A stretch of DNA of 39,870 nucleotides from Microcaldota archaeon (GTDB lineage: Archaea > Micrarchaeota > Micrarchaeia > Anstonellales > Anstonellaceae), in NCBI GenBank assembly GCA_021814005.1, contig JAKAJC010000012.1, forward strand, positions 1 to 39,870, in the 5' to 3' direction. Below the pieces are notes generated by a model. That model searched no databases, was not told the origin of the DNA, and was given only the letters and a program-made list of their open reading frames with translations. This document shows, piece by piece, positions 20,645-29,359 of this stretch (the first letter of the stretch is position 1; every line of letters starts with the position of its first letter). The translations under genes were made by a program, and so were the position numbers.

Positions 20645-22351
20645 ATGGCGATTGGCTCATCCCTCCTCCCGCTTCCGGCTCTGCTGTCGGCAGCCCTGCC
20701 CGCCCCCATAGCGCTCGCAGTGCTGGCGGCGCTTCAAATCATTTTTGTTTTCGCCTTCGCGCCGCTCATCGTCGGCATAATCCGCAAAACAAAGGCGCGC
20801 TTCCAGGGCCGCTCGGGCAGCTCGGTCATCCAGCCCTATTTCGATTTGCTCAAGCTTCTCTCCAAAGGCAGCGTGAAATCCTCGGTCACATCATTCGTGT
20901 TTGTCATCGCGCCCATCTTCACTTTCGTGTCCATCGCAATAGCGAGCCTGTTGCTCCCGATTCTCTCGCCGGTTCCGCCTATTGTCACAAACATCATTGT
21001 CTTCATCTATTTGTTCGCAATCGGCCGCTTCCTCTTCGCCCTCTCGGGCCTTGACGCGGGCAGCTCGTTCGGGGGCATGGGCTCCAGCCGCGAGATGCTC
21101 TACTCAATTCTTATCGAGCCCGCCCTGTTCGCAATCATCCTATTCCTGGCCGCGGCAACAATCGGCGCGGGCATAGGCCCGCTCTCGACCGACTTTGCAT
21201 CATGGCAGGCGCTGGCCTCCTCGCCAACCTACTGGCTCATCGCCATCTCGCTTTTCGTGGCCATTCTGGCCGAGACCGGCCGCCTTCCATTCGACAATCC
21301 GGCAACCCATCTCGAGCTCACCATGGTGCACGAGGCCATGATTTTGGAAAACTCGGGCCCCGACCTCGCGCTCATCGAGTGGTCGCAGGGAGCCAAGATG
21401 TTCCTATTCCTCTGCCTCAGCGCCGCCCTCCTCCTGCCGGGCAACCTGCAGTCAAGCGTGTTCTGGCCGCTCATTCTGCTCGCCTTCTGCGCGGCCGCCG
21501 CAATTCTCGTGGCCGCGGTCGAGAGCGTGAGCGTCAAGATGAGGCTTTTCAAAATCTCGAAACTGCTCATCTTCTCCACTCTTCTGGGCCTGATGGCGTT
21601 CCTGCTCCACCTCTTCGGCGCGCCGGCGGTGAACGAGAACATCGTGCCGGTCGCGCTCGTGCTCGTCATGCTTCTCTCTGCGCTTTACTTCATCTTCAGC
21701 GCAACATTCCGCCGCCGCCTCGAGCTCTTTGTGGTGCAAAGCGTCTGCCTTGCCCTCATCTATCTGCTGCGCTTTGTGGGCGAGGGCGCGCCCGACGCGC
21801 TCTACCTGCTCATCGGCACCGTGATTCTCAAAATCCTCATCATCCCGCTCGCATTCTCCTACATGTTCCGGAGCATGCCTGACGAGATGAAGCTCATGCC
21901 GTGGAAATTCTATCTCAAATTCGGCGCTGCCAAGGAGAACTTCAAGCTCGACCTCAACTTCGACCCGCTCTTCACAGACGCGCCGACTTCGGTCAGCCGC
22001 TCGCTGATTTTCGCGGCCATTCTCATCGGGCTTGCATTCATGATTTCGCCCGCACTGGGCGGCACCACGCTCATGCTGCCCCTTGTGGTTTCGCTCATCC
22101 TCATCGGCATGCTCATCATCGCCACCAAGACTCACCTGCTGCTTCAGCTTCTTGGTTTCCTGATTATGGAAAACGGCGTGGTGCTCCTGCCGTTCGCCCT
22201 GCACGTGCAGCTGCCCTTCATCGGCGAAGCGGTTGCAATGTTCGATGTCGTGATTCTGGTGGCGGTGGCATTGCTGCTCTCATTCAAGATGCGCAGCACG
22301 CACGGCACACTCGACACAAAGATGCTCGTGGAGCTCACGGAGAGAAGGTGA
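20645..22351 (+). CDS. HyfC-HyfE fusion: NuoH-like plus NuoK-like membrane subunit
   Basis: 568 aa. Residues 1 to about 310 match HyfC/HycD (NuoH-like), including PYFDLLKLLSKGSV and ETGRLPFDNPATHLELTMVHE, the loop that contacts the redox arm in relatives. From about 330 on the sequence matches HyfE: LKILIIPLAFSYMFRSMP, LLGFLIMENGVVLLPFALH and the terminal RSTHGTLDTKMLVELTE. In E. coli Hyf these are separate proteins. There is no sign of a frameshift; the linker region is hydrophobic throughout. A GTG at 20636 overlapping the HyfB stop is an alternative start; neither start has a strong ribosome-binding site, so translation is probably coupled. Confidence 0.9.
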   Translation: MAIGSSLLPLPALLSAALPAPIALAVLAALQIIFVFAFAPLIVGIIRKTKARFQGRSGSSVIQPYFDLLKLLSKGSVKSSVTSFVFVIAPIFTFVSIAIASLLLPILSPVPPIVTNIIVFIYLFAIGRFLFALSGLDAGSSFGGMGSSREMLYSILIEPALFAIILFLAAATIGAGIGPLSTDFASWQALASSPTYWLIAISLFVAILAETGRLPFDNPATHLELTMVHEAMILENSGPDLALIEWSQGAKMFLFLCLSAALLLPGNLQSSVFWPLILLAFCAAAAILVAAVESVSVKMRLFKISKLLIFSTLLGLMAFLLHLFGAPAVNENIVPVALVLVMLLSALYFIFSATFRRRLELFVVQSVCLALIYLLRFVGEGAPDALYLLIGTVILKILIIPLAFSYMFRSMPDEMKLMPWKFYLKFGAAKENFKLDLNFDPLFTDAPTSVSRSLIFAAILIGLAFMISPALGGTTLMLPLVVSLILIGMLIIATKTHLLLQLLGFLIMENGVVLLPFALHVQLPFIGEAVAMFDVVILVAVALLLSFKMRSTHGTLDTKMLVELTERR

Positions 22352-22355
22352 ACAC

Positions 22356-23822
22356 ATGCTTGAACTTATCGCCCTACCCTCCATGATTGCAGGCATAGTC
22401 TGCTTCGCTCTTGGCAAGCATCCGCGCAAGGCAGAAGCGGTCGCTCTGGCCGGAGCCCTGCTTACGGTTTTGCTCACACTTTACTCTGCAGTCGGTTTCA
22501 TTTCAAACGGAACTCCAATCCATGACCAGCACGGCCTCTTCTACCTCGACGCAGTGTCGGCCCTCTTCACATCGCTTACCGCACTGGTGGCCTGCCTTAT
22601 CGTGATGTATTCCATCGGCTACATCCGCCACGAGGTAAAGGAAGGCATTGTGGAAGAGCGCCAACTCGGCTCCTACTATGGGCTCGTCTCGTTCTTTATG
22701 TCGGCCATGCTCATCGCAACGCTCGCGGCCAACCCCATTGTAATGTGGGCCGCAATAGAGGCAACCACCCTTGCCTCTGTGTTTCTCATCAGCTTCTACA
22801 ACACCTCCAGCTCTATCGAGGCCGCCTGGAAATTCTTTATCATCAACTCGGTCGGCATCCTGCTCGCTCTGGTGGGCATCCTCTTCCTTCTCTTCGCCAT
22901 CCTGCCCCCCAATTCGGTTTCAAGCGGAGACTGGAGCAGCCTTATCGCAATCAAGAGCGGCGCCAACATGCTGTTTCTCAAAATAGCATTCGCTTTCATT
23001 CTTGTGGGCTTCGGCACCAAGGTCGGCCTTGTGCCCCTGCACGTGTGGCTGCCCGACGCCCACAGTCAGGCGCCCACTCCGGTGAGCGCCATTCTCTCCG
23101 GCCTTTTGCTCAACATCGCATTCTACGGCATAGTTCGCTCGTATCAGGTCATCACGCCCTATGAGCCCATCGTCTCGTTCGCATCAGGCCTTCTCATATT
23201 CTTCGGCCTGCTCTCGCTTGCCATCGGCGCCCTGCGCCTCTATTCGCAGCACAACCTCAAGCGCATGCTGGCCTATTCCAGCGTCGAGAACATGGGCATA
23301 GTCGTGCTTGCCCTCGGCCTTGGCGGCCCGATTGGCGTGGCCGCGTCGCTGTTCCACATGATTTCGCATTCGCTTGCCAAGCCGCTCGCCTTCTTTGCCA
23401 GCGGCATGGTCGCATTCGCGTTCAAAACAAAAGAGATTCCGCTTATCCGCGGCGCAGCCAGCGTCATCCCGTTCGTTGCCATCCCCTTCGTGTTCATCGC
23501 CATCGGACTTGCCGGCAGCCCGCCGTTCGGCACCTATCTCTCCGAGCTGGGCGTGCTGGCGGCCGCGCTCTCGTCCGGCCAGTGGCTGGTCGCAATCATA
23601 TTCATCATCTTCACTGCAATCACGTTCGCCAGCCTGCTTTACCGCACCACTCTCATGTGCTTTGGGCCAAAGCCCGACAAAACCGAGGCCGGCACGCCGA
23701 GCATGTACATGCTCGTGCCTTTTGCAATCATTTTGGTGATTACAATAATTCTGGGCATCATGCCCCCGCAACAGATGATACAGCTGCTGAACATGGCCGT
23801 GCGCGCCATATTGGGTGGATGA
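22356..23822 (+). CDS. HyfF/NuoN-like antiporter-type membrane subunit
   Basis: 488-aa polytopic protein of the proton-conducting transporter family, second antiporter-like unit of the complex. Key charged residues are retained: E135 in WAAIEATTLASVF, K222 in FGTKVGLVPLHVWLPDAH and K342 in SHSLAKPLAFFASG. The segment GLLLNIAFYGIVR, with Asn where NuoL has Lys, is normal for HyfF-type subunits of group 4 hydrogenases. The ATG lies 4 nt after the preceding stop, with AAGGTGA 5 nt upstream. It has the HyfF length, without the C-terminal extension seen in the first gene. Confidence 0.93.
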   Translation: MLELIALPSMIAGIVCFALGKHPRKAEAVALAGALLTVLLTLYSAVGFISNGTPIHDQHGLFYLDAVSALFTSLTALVACLIVMYSIGYIRHEVKEGIVEERQLGSYYGLVSFFMSAMLIATLAANPIVMWAAIEATTLASVFLISFYNTSSSIEAAWKFFIINSVGILLALVGILFLLFAILPPNSVSSGDWSSLIAIKSGANMLFLKIAFAFILVGFGTKVGLVPLHVWLPDAHSQAPTPVSAILSGLLLNIAFYGIVRSYQVITPYEPIVSFASGLLIFFGLLSLAIGALRLYSQHNLKRMLAYSSVENMGIVVLALGLGGPIGVAASLFHMISHSLAKPLAFFASGMVAFAFKTKEIPLIRGAASVIPFVAIPFVFIAIGLAGSPPFGTYLSELGVLAAALSSGQWLVAIIFIIFTAITFASLLYRTTLMCFGPKPDKTEAGTPSMYMLVPFAIILVITIILGIMPPQQMIQLLNMAVRAILGG

Positions 23823-23823
23823 C

Positions 23824-25464
23824 ATGGAAACTGAATCAAGAAAATTCATCCAGACGGTCGAGCGCGCGCTTGCCCCGCACCGCATAAAGGAATCAATCGA
23901 GCGGGACGGCTGCATATTTGTCGAGGTTGCGCCAGCCGACCTTGTGTCCGCCTGCACCGCCTCCATGTCCTCAGGAGCAATTTTCGATTCAGCATTTGTT
24001 TCCGCAGCCGGCCCAATCCCGTCAGACACTTTCACACTCTACTATCTTCTGCGCGCGCCCGCGGTCAGCCACCCCATGGGCCGCATGCTCGTAATTCATG
24101 CAACCGGCAAAACATTCTCCGCCCTCTCGTCATCAGTCAATGCGGCGCTGTGGGACGAGCGCAAGATAATGGACCTCACCGGCCTCAAGCTCGCGGGCAT
24201 TCCCGACTCGCGCCCCCTCATCTTCCATGCCGAAAGCGGCATGCCGCACGCCCACCCCGTCGGCGGACGCCATCTCACTCCGCCAGCATCAACCGATTAC
24301 CCCATGCCGGGCACGGGCGCGCACGGCGAATTCGAGGTTTCGGTCGGCCCCGTGCATGCGGGCATTATCGAGCCCGGCCATTTCCGCTTCCACGTGGTTG
24401 GCGAGCAAATCAACAAGCTTGAAGCCCGCCTCTTCTACATGCACCGCGGCATCGAAAAGGCGGCCGAGGGCCAAGCGGCATCGGCCATAATGCCTCTCAT
24501 CGAGCAGATTTCAGGAGATGAATCTGCAGCCAATTCAATAGCATACTGCACCGCGGTCGAGCGGGCTTTGGGCATAAGCGTGCCCCCGCGGGCCGAATCC
24601 ATCCGCGCCATTTTCGGCGAGCTTGAGCGCATCTACAGCCATCTGGCCGATTTGGGCGGCATGCCTACCGACGTCGGCTTCTATCTTTCTGCCTCCCGCT
24701 TTGCCGCAATGCGCGAAGACATGATGAGGCTGAATCAGCGCGTTTCACAAAGCCGCTTTTTGCGCGGCCGCATCATCGTCGGCGGCGTGAATGCCGACAT
24801 CGACCACCAGATGCAGGGAATAATCAAGCACGCACTGGCAGACTTCCTCCAGCGCCTTGACAATGTCGAGCGCCTCACTCTTGGCAACTCCACCTTCCTT
24901 GACCGTGTCTTCCTAACAGGCGTGGTCAGCAAACGCACGGCCCTCGACCTCGCGGTTGTCGGCCCCGCGGCGCGCGCAGGCGAAATTTCATGCGATTTGC
25001 GCCGCGCGCTTCCCTATTCCGCCTATGCATTGACAACAGTCAATGCCGTCAACGAGCCGCTGGAAAAGAACAGCGACGTTCTCTCACGCTTCAATGTCAA
25101 ACTGGCCGAAGTCAAGGAGTCGGCGCGCCTTATCCGCTGGCTGATTGAGCACATGCCCGCCGGCCCGCTGAACGCCGATGCAGTCGAAGCCGCCGCCCAT
25201 TCGGCGCACGCCGGCAAAACTGGCGCATCGTCTTCCCGCGCGAAGCCCCCTCTGTTGGGAGTCGGCTGGGCTGAGGCCCCGCGCGGCGGCTGCACTTTCC
25301 TTGTGGAACTGAATTCAAAGGGAGTCATCAAGCGCCTCGCCGGCAGGACCGCGTCGTTCAGAAACTGGCGCTCGGCGGAAAAGGCGGTGCTTGGCAACAT
25401 CGTGCCCGACTTCCCGCTTATCAACAAGAGTCTGAACCTGTCCTATGCCGGGACTGATATGTGA
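23824..25464 (+). CDS. HyfG/NuoCD-like large subunit lacking [NiFe] ligands
   Basis: 546 aa. The N-terminal 150 residues match the NuoC (30-kDa) domain, with LWDERKIMDLTGLKL. The rest matches the hydrogenase large subunit / NuoD, with FYMHRGIEKAAEG and AYCTAVERALGISVPPRAE. The [NiFe] site is gone: the CGxC pair of motif L1 is replaced (QISGDES; S230 and E233), and the C-terminal DPCxxC is replaced by NLSYAG (N538, S540, G543). It therefore cannot bind the NiFe centre and is not a hydrogenase. The arm structure seems kept, since the sequence is otherwise collinear. The ATG at 23824 starts 1 nt after the HyfF stop with GGTGG upstream; a GTG at 23815 is in frame. Confidence 0.92.
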   Translation: METESRKFIQTVERALAPHRIKESIERDGCIFVEVAPADLVSACTASMSSGAIFDSAFVSAAGPIPSDTFTLYYLLRAPAVSHPMGRMLVIHATGKTFSALSSSVNAALWDERKIMDLTGLKLAGIPDSRPLIFHAESGMPHAHPVGGRHLTPPASTDYPMPGTGAHGEFEVSVGPVHAGIIEPGHFRFHVVGEQINKLEARLFYMHRGIEKAAEGQAASAIMPLIEQISGDESAANSIAYCTAVERALGISVPPRAESIRAIFGELERIYSHLADLGGMPTDVGFYLSASRFAAMREDMMRLNQRVSQSRFLRGRIIVGGVNADIDHQMQGIIKHALADFLQRLDNVERLTLGNSTFLDRVFLTGVVSKRTALDLAVVGPAARAGEISCDLRRALPYSAYALTTVNAVNEPLEKNSDVLSRFNVKLAEVKESARLIRWLIEHMPAGPLNADAVEAAAHSAHAGKTGASSSRAKPPLLGVGWAEAPRGGCTFLVELNSKGVIKRLAGRTASFRNWRSAEKAVLGNIVPDFPLINKSLNLSYAGTDM

Positions 25465-25473
25465 GGTATCGAC

Positions 25474-26022
25474 ATGTTTGACACTCTTCGCACTTTGCTG
25501 GAATTCTATCCCGACCACGTGTCGGAAAACTCCACAGACCCCGACGTGAAAGAGGTGGCGCGCCTTCTCAAGATGAGGCCGCTCTCCCCATTCGCGCGCT
25601 CGATTCATGTGCGCATGGTGGACGCCGGCTCTCCAAACGACGTCGAGCTTGAAGAGGGCCTGATGGTGTCGCCCCGCGTCGATGCCGAGAGGTTCGGAAT
25701 CCATTTCGTCGCCTCGCCGCGCCACGCCGACGTGCTGATTGTGAGCGGGCCGGTCACGCGCAACGCGCGCATCGGAGTTCTCAAATCATACGAGGCAATG
25801 GCCGAGCCGCGCGCTGTGGTCGCGGCAGGGGACGGGGCGTGCAGGGGCTGGCCTCTTCACGAAATCAAATCCCATTACGCCATCGCCGACAGCGGCTGCG
25901 TCAAAGACGTAATTCCCGTCGACGTGTCGGTTCTGGGCAGTCCGCCCAATCCCTATCAGCTGCTGGCGGGCATTCTCAAGGCAGGAATGATATTGGACCA
26001 GAAAAGCAGGCAAAAGAAATAA
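25474..26022 (+). CDS. HyfI/NuoB-like small subunit lacking Fe-S ligands
   Basis: 182-aa homologue of NuoB/HycG/HyfI, which normally holds the [4Fe-4S] cluster N2 next to the large subunit. The family frame is clear: SPRVDAERFGIHFVASPRH, ADVLIVSGPVTRNA, then PVDVSVLGSPPNPYQLLAGI. All four ligand positions are changed: the GSCNxC-type pair reads GSPNDV (P54, V57), the GxC position reads GDGAC (G121, with an unrelated-position C123), and GCPP reads GSPP (S156). Only two cysteines remain in the protein. It follows the large-subunit gene by 9 nt with AGGT upstream. Last gene of the operon; no NuoI-like ferredoxin subunit follows. Confidence 0.92.
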   Translation: MFDTLRTLLEFYPDHVSENSTDPDVKEVARLLKMRPLSPFARSIHVRMVDAGSPNDVELEEGLMVSPRVDAERFGIHFVASPRHADVLIVSGPVTRNARIGVLKSYEAMAEPRAVVAAGDGACRGWPLHEIKSHYAIADSGCVKDVIPVDVSVLGSPPNPYQLLAGILKAGMILDQKSRQKK

Positions 26023-26061
26023 GGCGCAAACAAAAGAACTACTTATTGCGGCCTGCGGAGC

Positions 26062-28284
26062 TTATTGCATTTTGTAGGGCTGCCACGTCTCGATTGCCTC
26101 GAGGTCAACGCCCTGCTGCTTGTAAGCCTGAATTTCGTCGTAGGTGAAGCTGTTTTTCACCACATAGTCGTATCGGACGGGCTCAAGATATTCCTTGGCG
26201 CTGGACGGGCGGGGCGGAATCTCGATGCGCTGCCCTGTCGAGAATGTCTCGAACATGCTGGCAAGCTCCACGCGCTTGTCGGGGTGGAGGTCGTTCCATT
26301 CTTTCAGCCACTCGCCGTAACGGGCGGAGACGAGGCGGTTGAGCTCTTCTGTGACAAGCGTGCGCATGCCGCCGCTGTTTTCCACGCGTTCGATGTCCTT
26401 CTCATTGTCAAGCACCTGGTGCATCTGGTTTCTCACATTGTCCAGCGCCGGCATCTTCAGAACGAAATTCGACTGGTCGAATTCTATTACCTTGTGCTCG
26501 TTGTCGGCCGCGCGCTTGAGAGCCATGCGGCTCTTCTGCGGGTTGCCCACAAAGAGGGCGTGCATGAACATTGTCAGCTCGTGGTTGGCTTTATTCAGGG
26601 GCGCGGTCCTGACCTTTTTGTCCTCTTCAAGATACACCCCGCGGTAGATGCGGTATTCGTCTGCCAGCGCGCTTGGCAGGCGCGACTCGAAGCGCAGCTT
26701 CATGGCCACCGGGCCCAGCGAGTAATCCGTGCTCTCTCCGCTGCCGATGATGAGCATGAGGCGCTCCGAGAAATAATCAATCCGTTTTTGGCGCTCCCGT
26801 CTGGCATGGTCGAGGCCGAAGATTTCCTTCTCCTCGTCGTAGTCGCTTTCAATCATCTCGCGCAGGCGCGCGAATCCCTTCACGAACGCCATCATGTCCC
26901 CGACAAAGCCGCATCCCTCGTGCGAGAAGAAATCGAACTTCTTGAGCATGGGGCCGTCCTCGTCAGTAAGGTGCTCGAGGTGGTGGAAGAACTCCTTCTT
27001 GGTGAGAATGCCTGCGAATTCCGCGATGTCGCATTCCTCCCTTCCGTCATCGCAGCCGATTCTCATGATTGCCTGGCGCAGTTTGTCGATTTCCCAAACA
27101 TTTTTCCATTCTTTTTCAAACGCCTCGATGTTGCGGCACTGGCGCTTGAGCATCGCATACCCCCAAATCTTGTTGGCCAGCTTGTAGCGGTTGGCTTTTG
27201 CCTCGAAGGGGTCCTTCATGATTGCCATCCAGTCGGCATACTGTGAATTTGAATCGGCTTCGGCCGTCAGCTTATCGAGGCTTGAGAGCAGGGTTTTCCA
27301 CGGCTGGTCACCCAGCTTGGGTTCGCGCAGCATTTTTTCCAGCCCGATTTTTTCGGCCCATTCTCCGAAGCGCTGGATGTCTTTTGCAGACGCGGAGAGC
27401 AGTTCGCACAGCCCGTCCACCTTGGAATTGTCTCCGATGCGCTGCGCCCAGTCGGTGTAGCGCACGGGCTCGAGGTTGTGGTCCGACGACACCACCATAA
27501 GCTCGCCTTTGCTCATGTCGAACACAAGGCACACCACGCGGAACTTGGCGGAATAATCGTGCACGTCGTCGTCCACCGAATAGTTGCGGCCCGCATTCTC
27601 AAAGCCCGGATCGCAGGCGGAGAGCATGTTTCTGAATTCTGTGACAACCTGCCGCGCCTTTTCGAAATCCTCCTTGCCATACGCCTTGCCGGTGATGAAA
27701 ATCGAGGTGGGCAGGGGCAGTTCGGCCTCCTGGCTGTGGTCAATGAGATATGCCAGGTCGGCCATCAGCGTGCCGATGTTGAGCTGGTCGAAATCTGTTG
27801 CAGCGCCGCGGTGGCCGAAAGTTCCGTTGAGAAGCACTCCGTTCTCGATGATGCGGTCCTCGCCCTCCAGCATGCGCGTGAGGTTGATGCGCGTGCTCAG
27901 CGAAATGACGACTTCGCCCGGCGCCTGTCCCTTGTTGACCGGGACATGGTTGCTGACTTTTGCCGCATACTCGTATTTGGCGAGCGTCTCGGCGACAGAA
28001 AGGCGGTTGTCGCCAACGGCCGGGTCGAAATTTTTGACCGCCTGACGCACGTATTCGAGAAGAAACTGGTCGCGCTTTTCGGTCGAGAACGAGACCTCGG
28101 CCTTGTTTTTGTCATAGCCGAACACATGAAACGGCGTGGCATAACCCGCCTCTTTGGCCATTGCCTTGAAGAGATGGTCGGGGCTGCGGAAAGACTGCTC
28201 ATTCAGCTTGTTTTTGAGCAGGTTGTTGGACTCGGTTTTCGGCTCGCTGCCAAAGAACTTCTTGAATTTGTCCTTGAATGTCAT
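26062..28284 (-). CDS. Large cytosolic protein of unknown function
   Basis: 740 aa, unrecognised. No signal peptide or membrane helix. The sequence is rich in charged residues and alternates helical stretches with a central alpha/beta region (around LPTSIFITGKAYGKEDFEKA and FRVVCLVFDMSKGELMVVSSD). I see no P-loop, zinc-finger or catalytic signature; a CDDGREECD cluster lies mid-protein. The ATG at 28284 has GGGTGA 6 nt upstream and a TATA box about 75 nt upstream. It converges with the Hyf/Ehr-like operon and diverges from the MscS-related gene. Its length and lone transcription unit suggest a structural or scaffold role, but that is a guess. Confidence 0.75.
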   Translation of the reverse strand: MTFKDKFKKFFGSEPKTESNNLLKNKLNEQSFRSPDHLFKAMAKEAGYATPFHVFGYDKNKAEVSFSTEKRDQFLLEYVRQAVKNFDPAVGDNRLSVAETLAKYEYAAKVSNHVPVNKGQAPGEVVISLSTRINLTRMLEGEDRIIENGVLLNGTFGHRGAATDFDQLNIGTLMADLAYLIDHSQEAELPLPTSIFITGKAYGKEDFEKARQVVTEFRNMLSACDPGFENAGRNYSVDDDVHDYSAKFRVVCLVFDMSKGELMVVSSDHNLEPVRYTDWAQRIGDNSKVDGLCELLSASAKDIQRFGEWAEKIGLEKMLREPKLGDQPWKTLLSSLDKLTAEADSNSQYADWMAIMKDPFEAKANRYKLANKIWGYAMLKRQCRNIEAFEKEWKNVWEIDKLRQAIMRIGCDDGREECDIAEFAGILTKKEFFHHLEHLTDEDGPMLKKFDFFSHEGCGFVGDMMAFVKGFARLREMIESDYDEEKEIFGLDHARRERQKRIDYFSERLMLIIGSGESTDYSLGPVAMKLRFESRLPSALADEYRIYRGVYLEEDKKVRTAPLNKANHELTMFMHALFVGNPQKSRMALKRAADNEHKVIEFDQSNFVLKMPALDNVRNQMHQVLDNEKDIERVENSGGMRTLVTEELNRLVSARYGEWLKEWNDLHPDKRVELASMFETFSTGQRIEIPPRPSSAKEYLEPVRYDYVVKNSFTYDEIQAYKQQGVDLEAIETWQPYKMQ

Positions 28285-28353
28285 GCCGGCTCACCCTTCG
28301 TCGGTTATTGCGCAAGCTCCATCTCTGTATATGTGGTAAATTATGTAAATTCA

Positions 28354-28363
28354 TATTTATAAA
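28354..28363 (-). promoter_or_regulatory. TATA box of the 740-aa protein gene
   Basis: Minus strand GGTTTATAAATATG is a near-ideal archaeal TATA box. The predicted leader is about 45-50 nt and ends with the GGGTGA ribosome-binding site. Confidence 0.6.
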
Positions 28364-28519
28364 CCTTCGTCTGAAGCGCTGTGTTTTCGGGCCACTGCTT
28401 CGACTGAAGGTTCTTCTCATTCTGTTGTTATTGCGGCCTAAACGCGGGCTATCTTTAAATCCCTGCCGCCCGGCCGTTTTTCGCCGCTTTTGGCCCGTTT
28501 TTCGCCCCCCGCCGTCAGG

Positions 28520-28526
28520 TTTATAA
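28520..28526 (+). promoter_or_regulatory. TATA box of the MscS-related gene
   Basis: AGGTTTATAACCC predicts transcription near 28545-28550, a short leader holding GGTGAT before the ATG at 28561. Confidence 0.55.
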
Positions 28527-28560
28527 CCCATATCCCCGTTTCTTCCTCGGTGATTGCGTT

Positions 28561-29241
28561 ATGGTGGATTTCACGATTGAATCTTTGGCGAGTGCCGCAA
28601 GCACTGGTGCGAACCAGGCGGTCCAGAGCACGGTGGCGTTCATACCCCACCTGATTTATGCCGTCGTCCTCCTGCTTGTGGGCTTCTTCGTCTCGGCCAT
28701 CGTAGCCAAGATTGTTGCCCGCATCTTCGAGCATCTCGCAGTCGAGAAGGCTTTCAAGAAGTTCCGCGTCGAGGACGCGCTGGGCGGCACACAAATCAGC
28801 CCCATACTGGTTTCCATGCTGCGCTGGTGGATTATGCTCTTCTTCCTCGAAGCCGCGGTTGAAGCGCTCGCGCTTGTGTCGCTGACCGGATTCATCTCCT
28901 CGGTGCTGCTCTATGTGCCGGTGATATTCGGCGTGGTGCTGCTCCTCATCGCCGCAGCGGTGGTGGGCGAGTGGGTCCGCGAGGCCGTCCTGGGCCTGCA
29001 CAAATTCTATCTCCAGCGCACCGTCTCGACCGTGTCCAAATGGGCCATCATAATCATGGCTCTGATGGTCGGTCTGGAGACAATCGGCTTCCAGATGACA
29101 TTCGTCTATCTGGTTTCCGGCAAGGTGCTGGAAGGCGTCATGCTCGGCATTGCCGGCGCGTTCGCCCTGGCTTTCGGCCTCGGCGGACAGAAGGACGCGA
29201 CCGAAATGATTCACAAGGCGCGCAAGAAATTTGACTTCTAG
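28561..29241 (+). CDS. MscS-related small membrane protein (conserved TM-helix family)
   Basis: 226 aa with about four or five membrane helices. The last one, MLGIAGAFALAFGLGGQKDA, resembles the glycine/alanine-rich pore helix (TM3) of MscS, and the overall plan (HLIYAVVLLLVGFFVSAIVAKIV near the N-terminus) fits the 'conserved TM helix' relatives of mechanosensitive channels. The soluble beta domain and C-terminal cage of true MscS are missing; the protein ends about 20 residues after the pore-like helix. A role in osmotic protection is plausible but unproven. Strong start context: GGTGAT 7 nt before ATG. Confidence 0.8.
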   Translation: MVDFTIESLASAASTGANQAVQSTVAFIPHLIYAVVLLLVGFFVSAIVAKIVARIFEHLAVEKAFKKFRVEDALGGTQISPILVSMLRWWIMLFFLEAAVEALALVSLTGFISSVLLYVPVIFGVVLLLIAAAVVGEWVREAVLGLHKFYLQRTVSTVSKWAIIIMALMVGLETIGFQMTFVYLVSGKVLEGVMLGIAGAFALAFGLGGQKDATEMIHKARKKFDF

Positions 29242-29254
29242 AAAAGGAGTCAAT

Positions 29255-29322
29255 CTTTTCTTTTTTAATTTTTAATTTTTCTTTTTAATTTTATTTTCTC
29301 TTCTTAATTTTATTTTCTTCCA
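29255..29322. terminator. T-rich bidirectional terminator region
   Basis: Repeated TTTTTAATTTT and TTTTATTTTCT blocks fill the space between the MscS-related gene and the converging Lon-like protease gene. Archaeal polymerase stops at such T-tracts without a hairpin. Confidence 0.55.
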
Positions 29323-29359
29323 GAGCCTAAGCGCCCTCTCTCCTGCCCCCCGTCTATGC

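Noticed and set aside
23824-26022. Energy-converting [NiFe] hydrogenase
   Set aside because: The operon has the right subunits, but all [NiFe] and proximal cluster cysteines are substituted, so hydrogenase activity is not credible.
26065-27246. 393-codon open frame on the plus strand (and another at 27478-28362)
   Set aside because: Both are antisense to the 740-aa gene, which has a promoter and ribosome-binding site; the antisense products have the Arg/His-rich look of shadow frames.
28561-29241. Complete MscS mechanosensitive channel
   Set aside because: Only the membrane part is present; the beta domain and C-terminal cage after the pore-like helix are missing.
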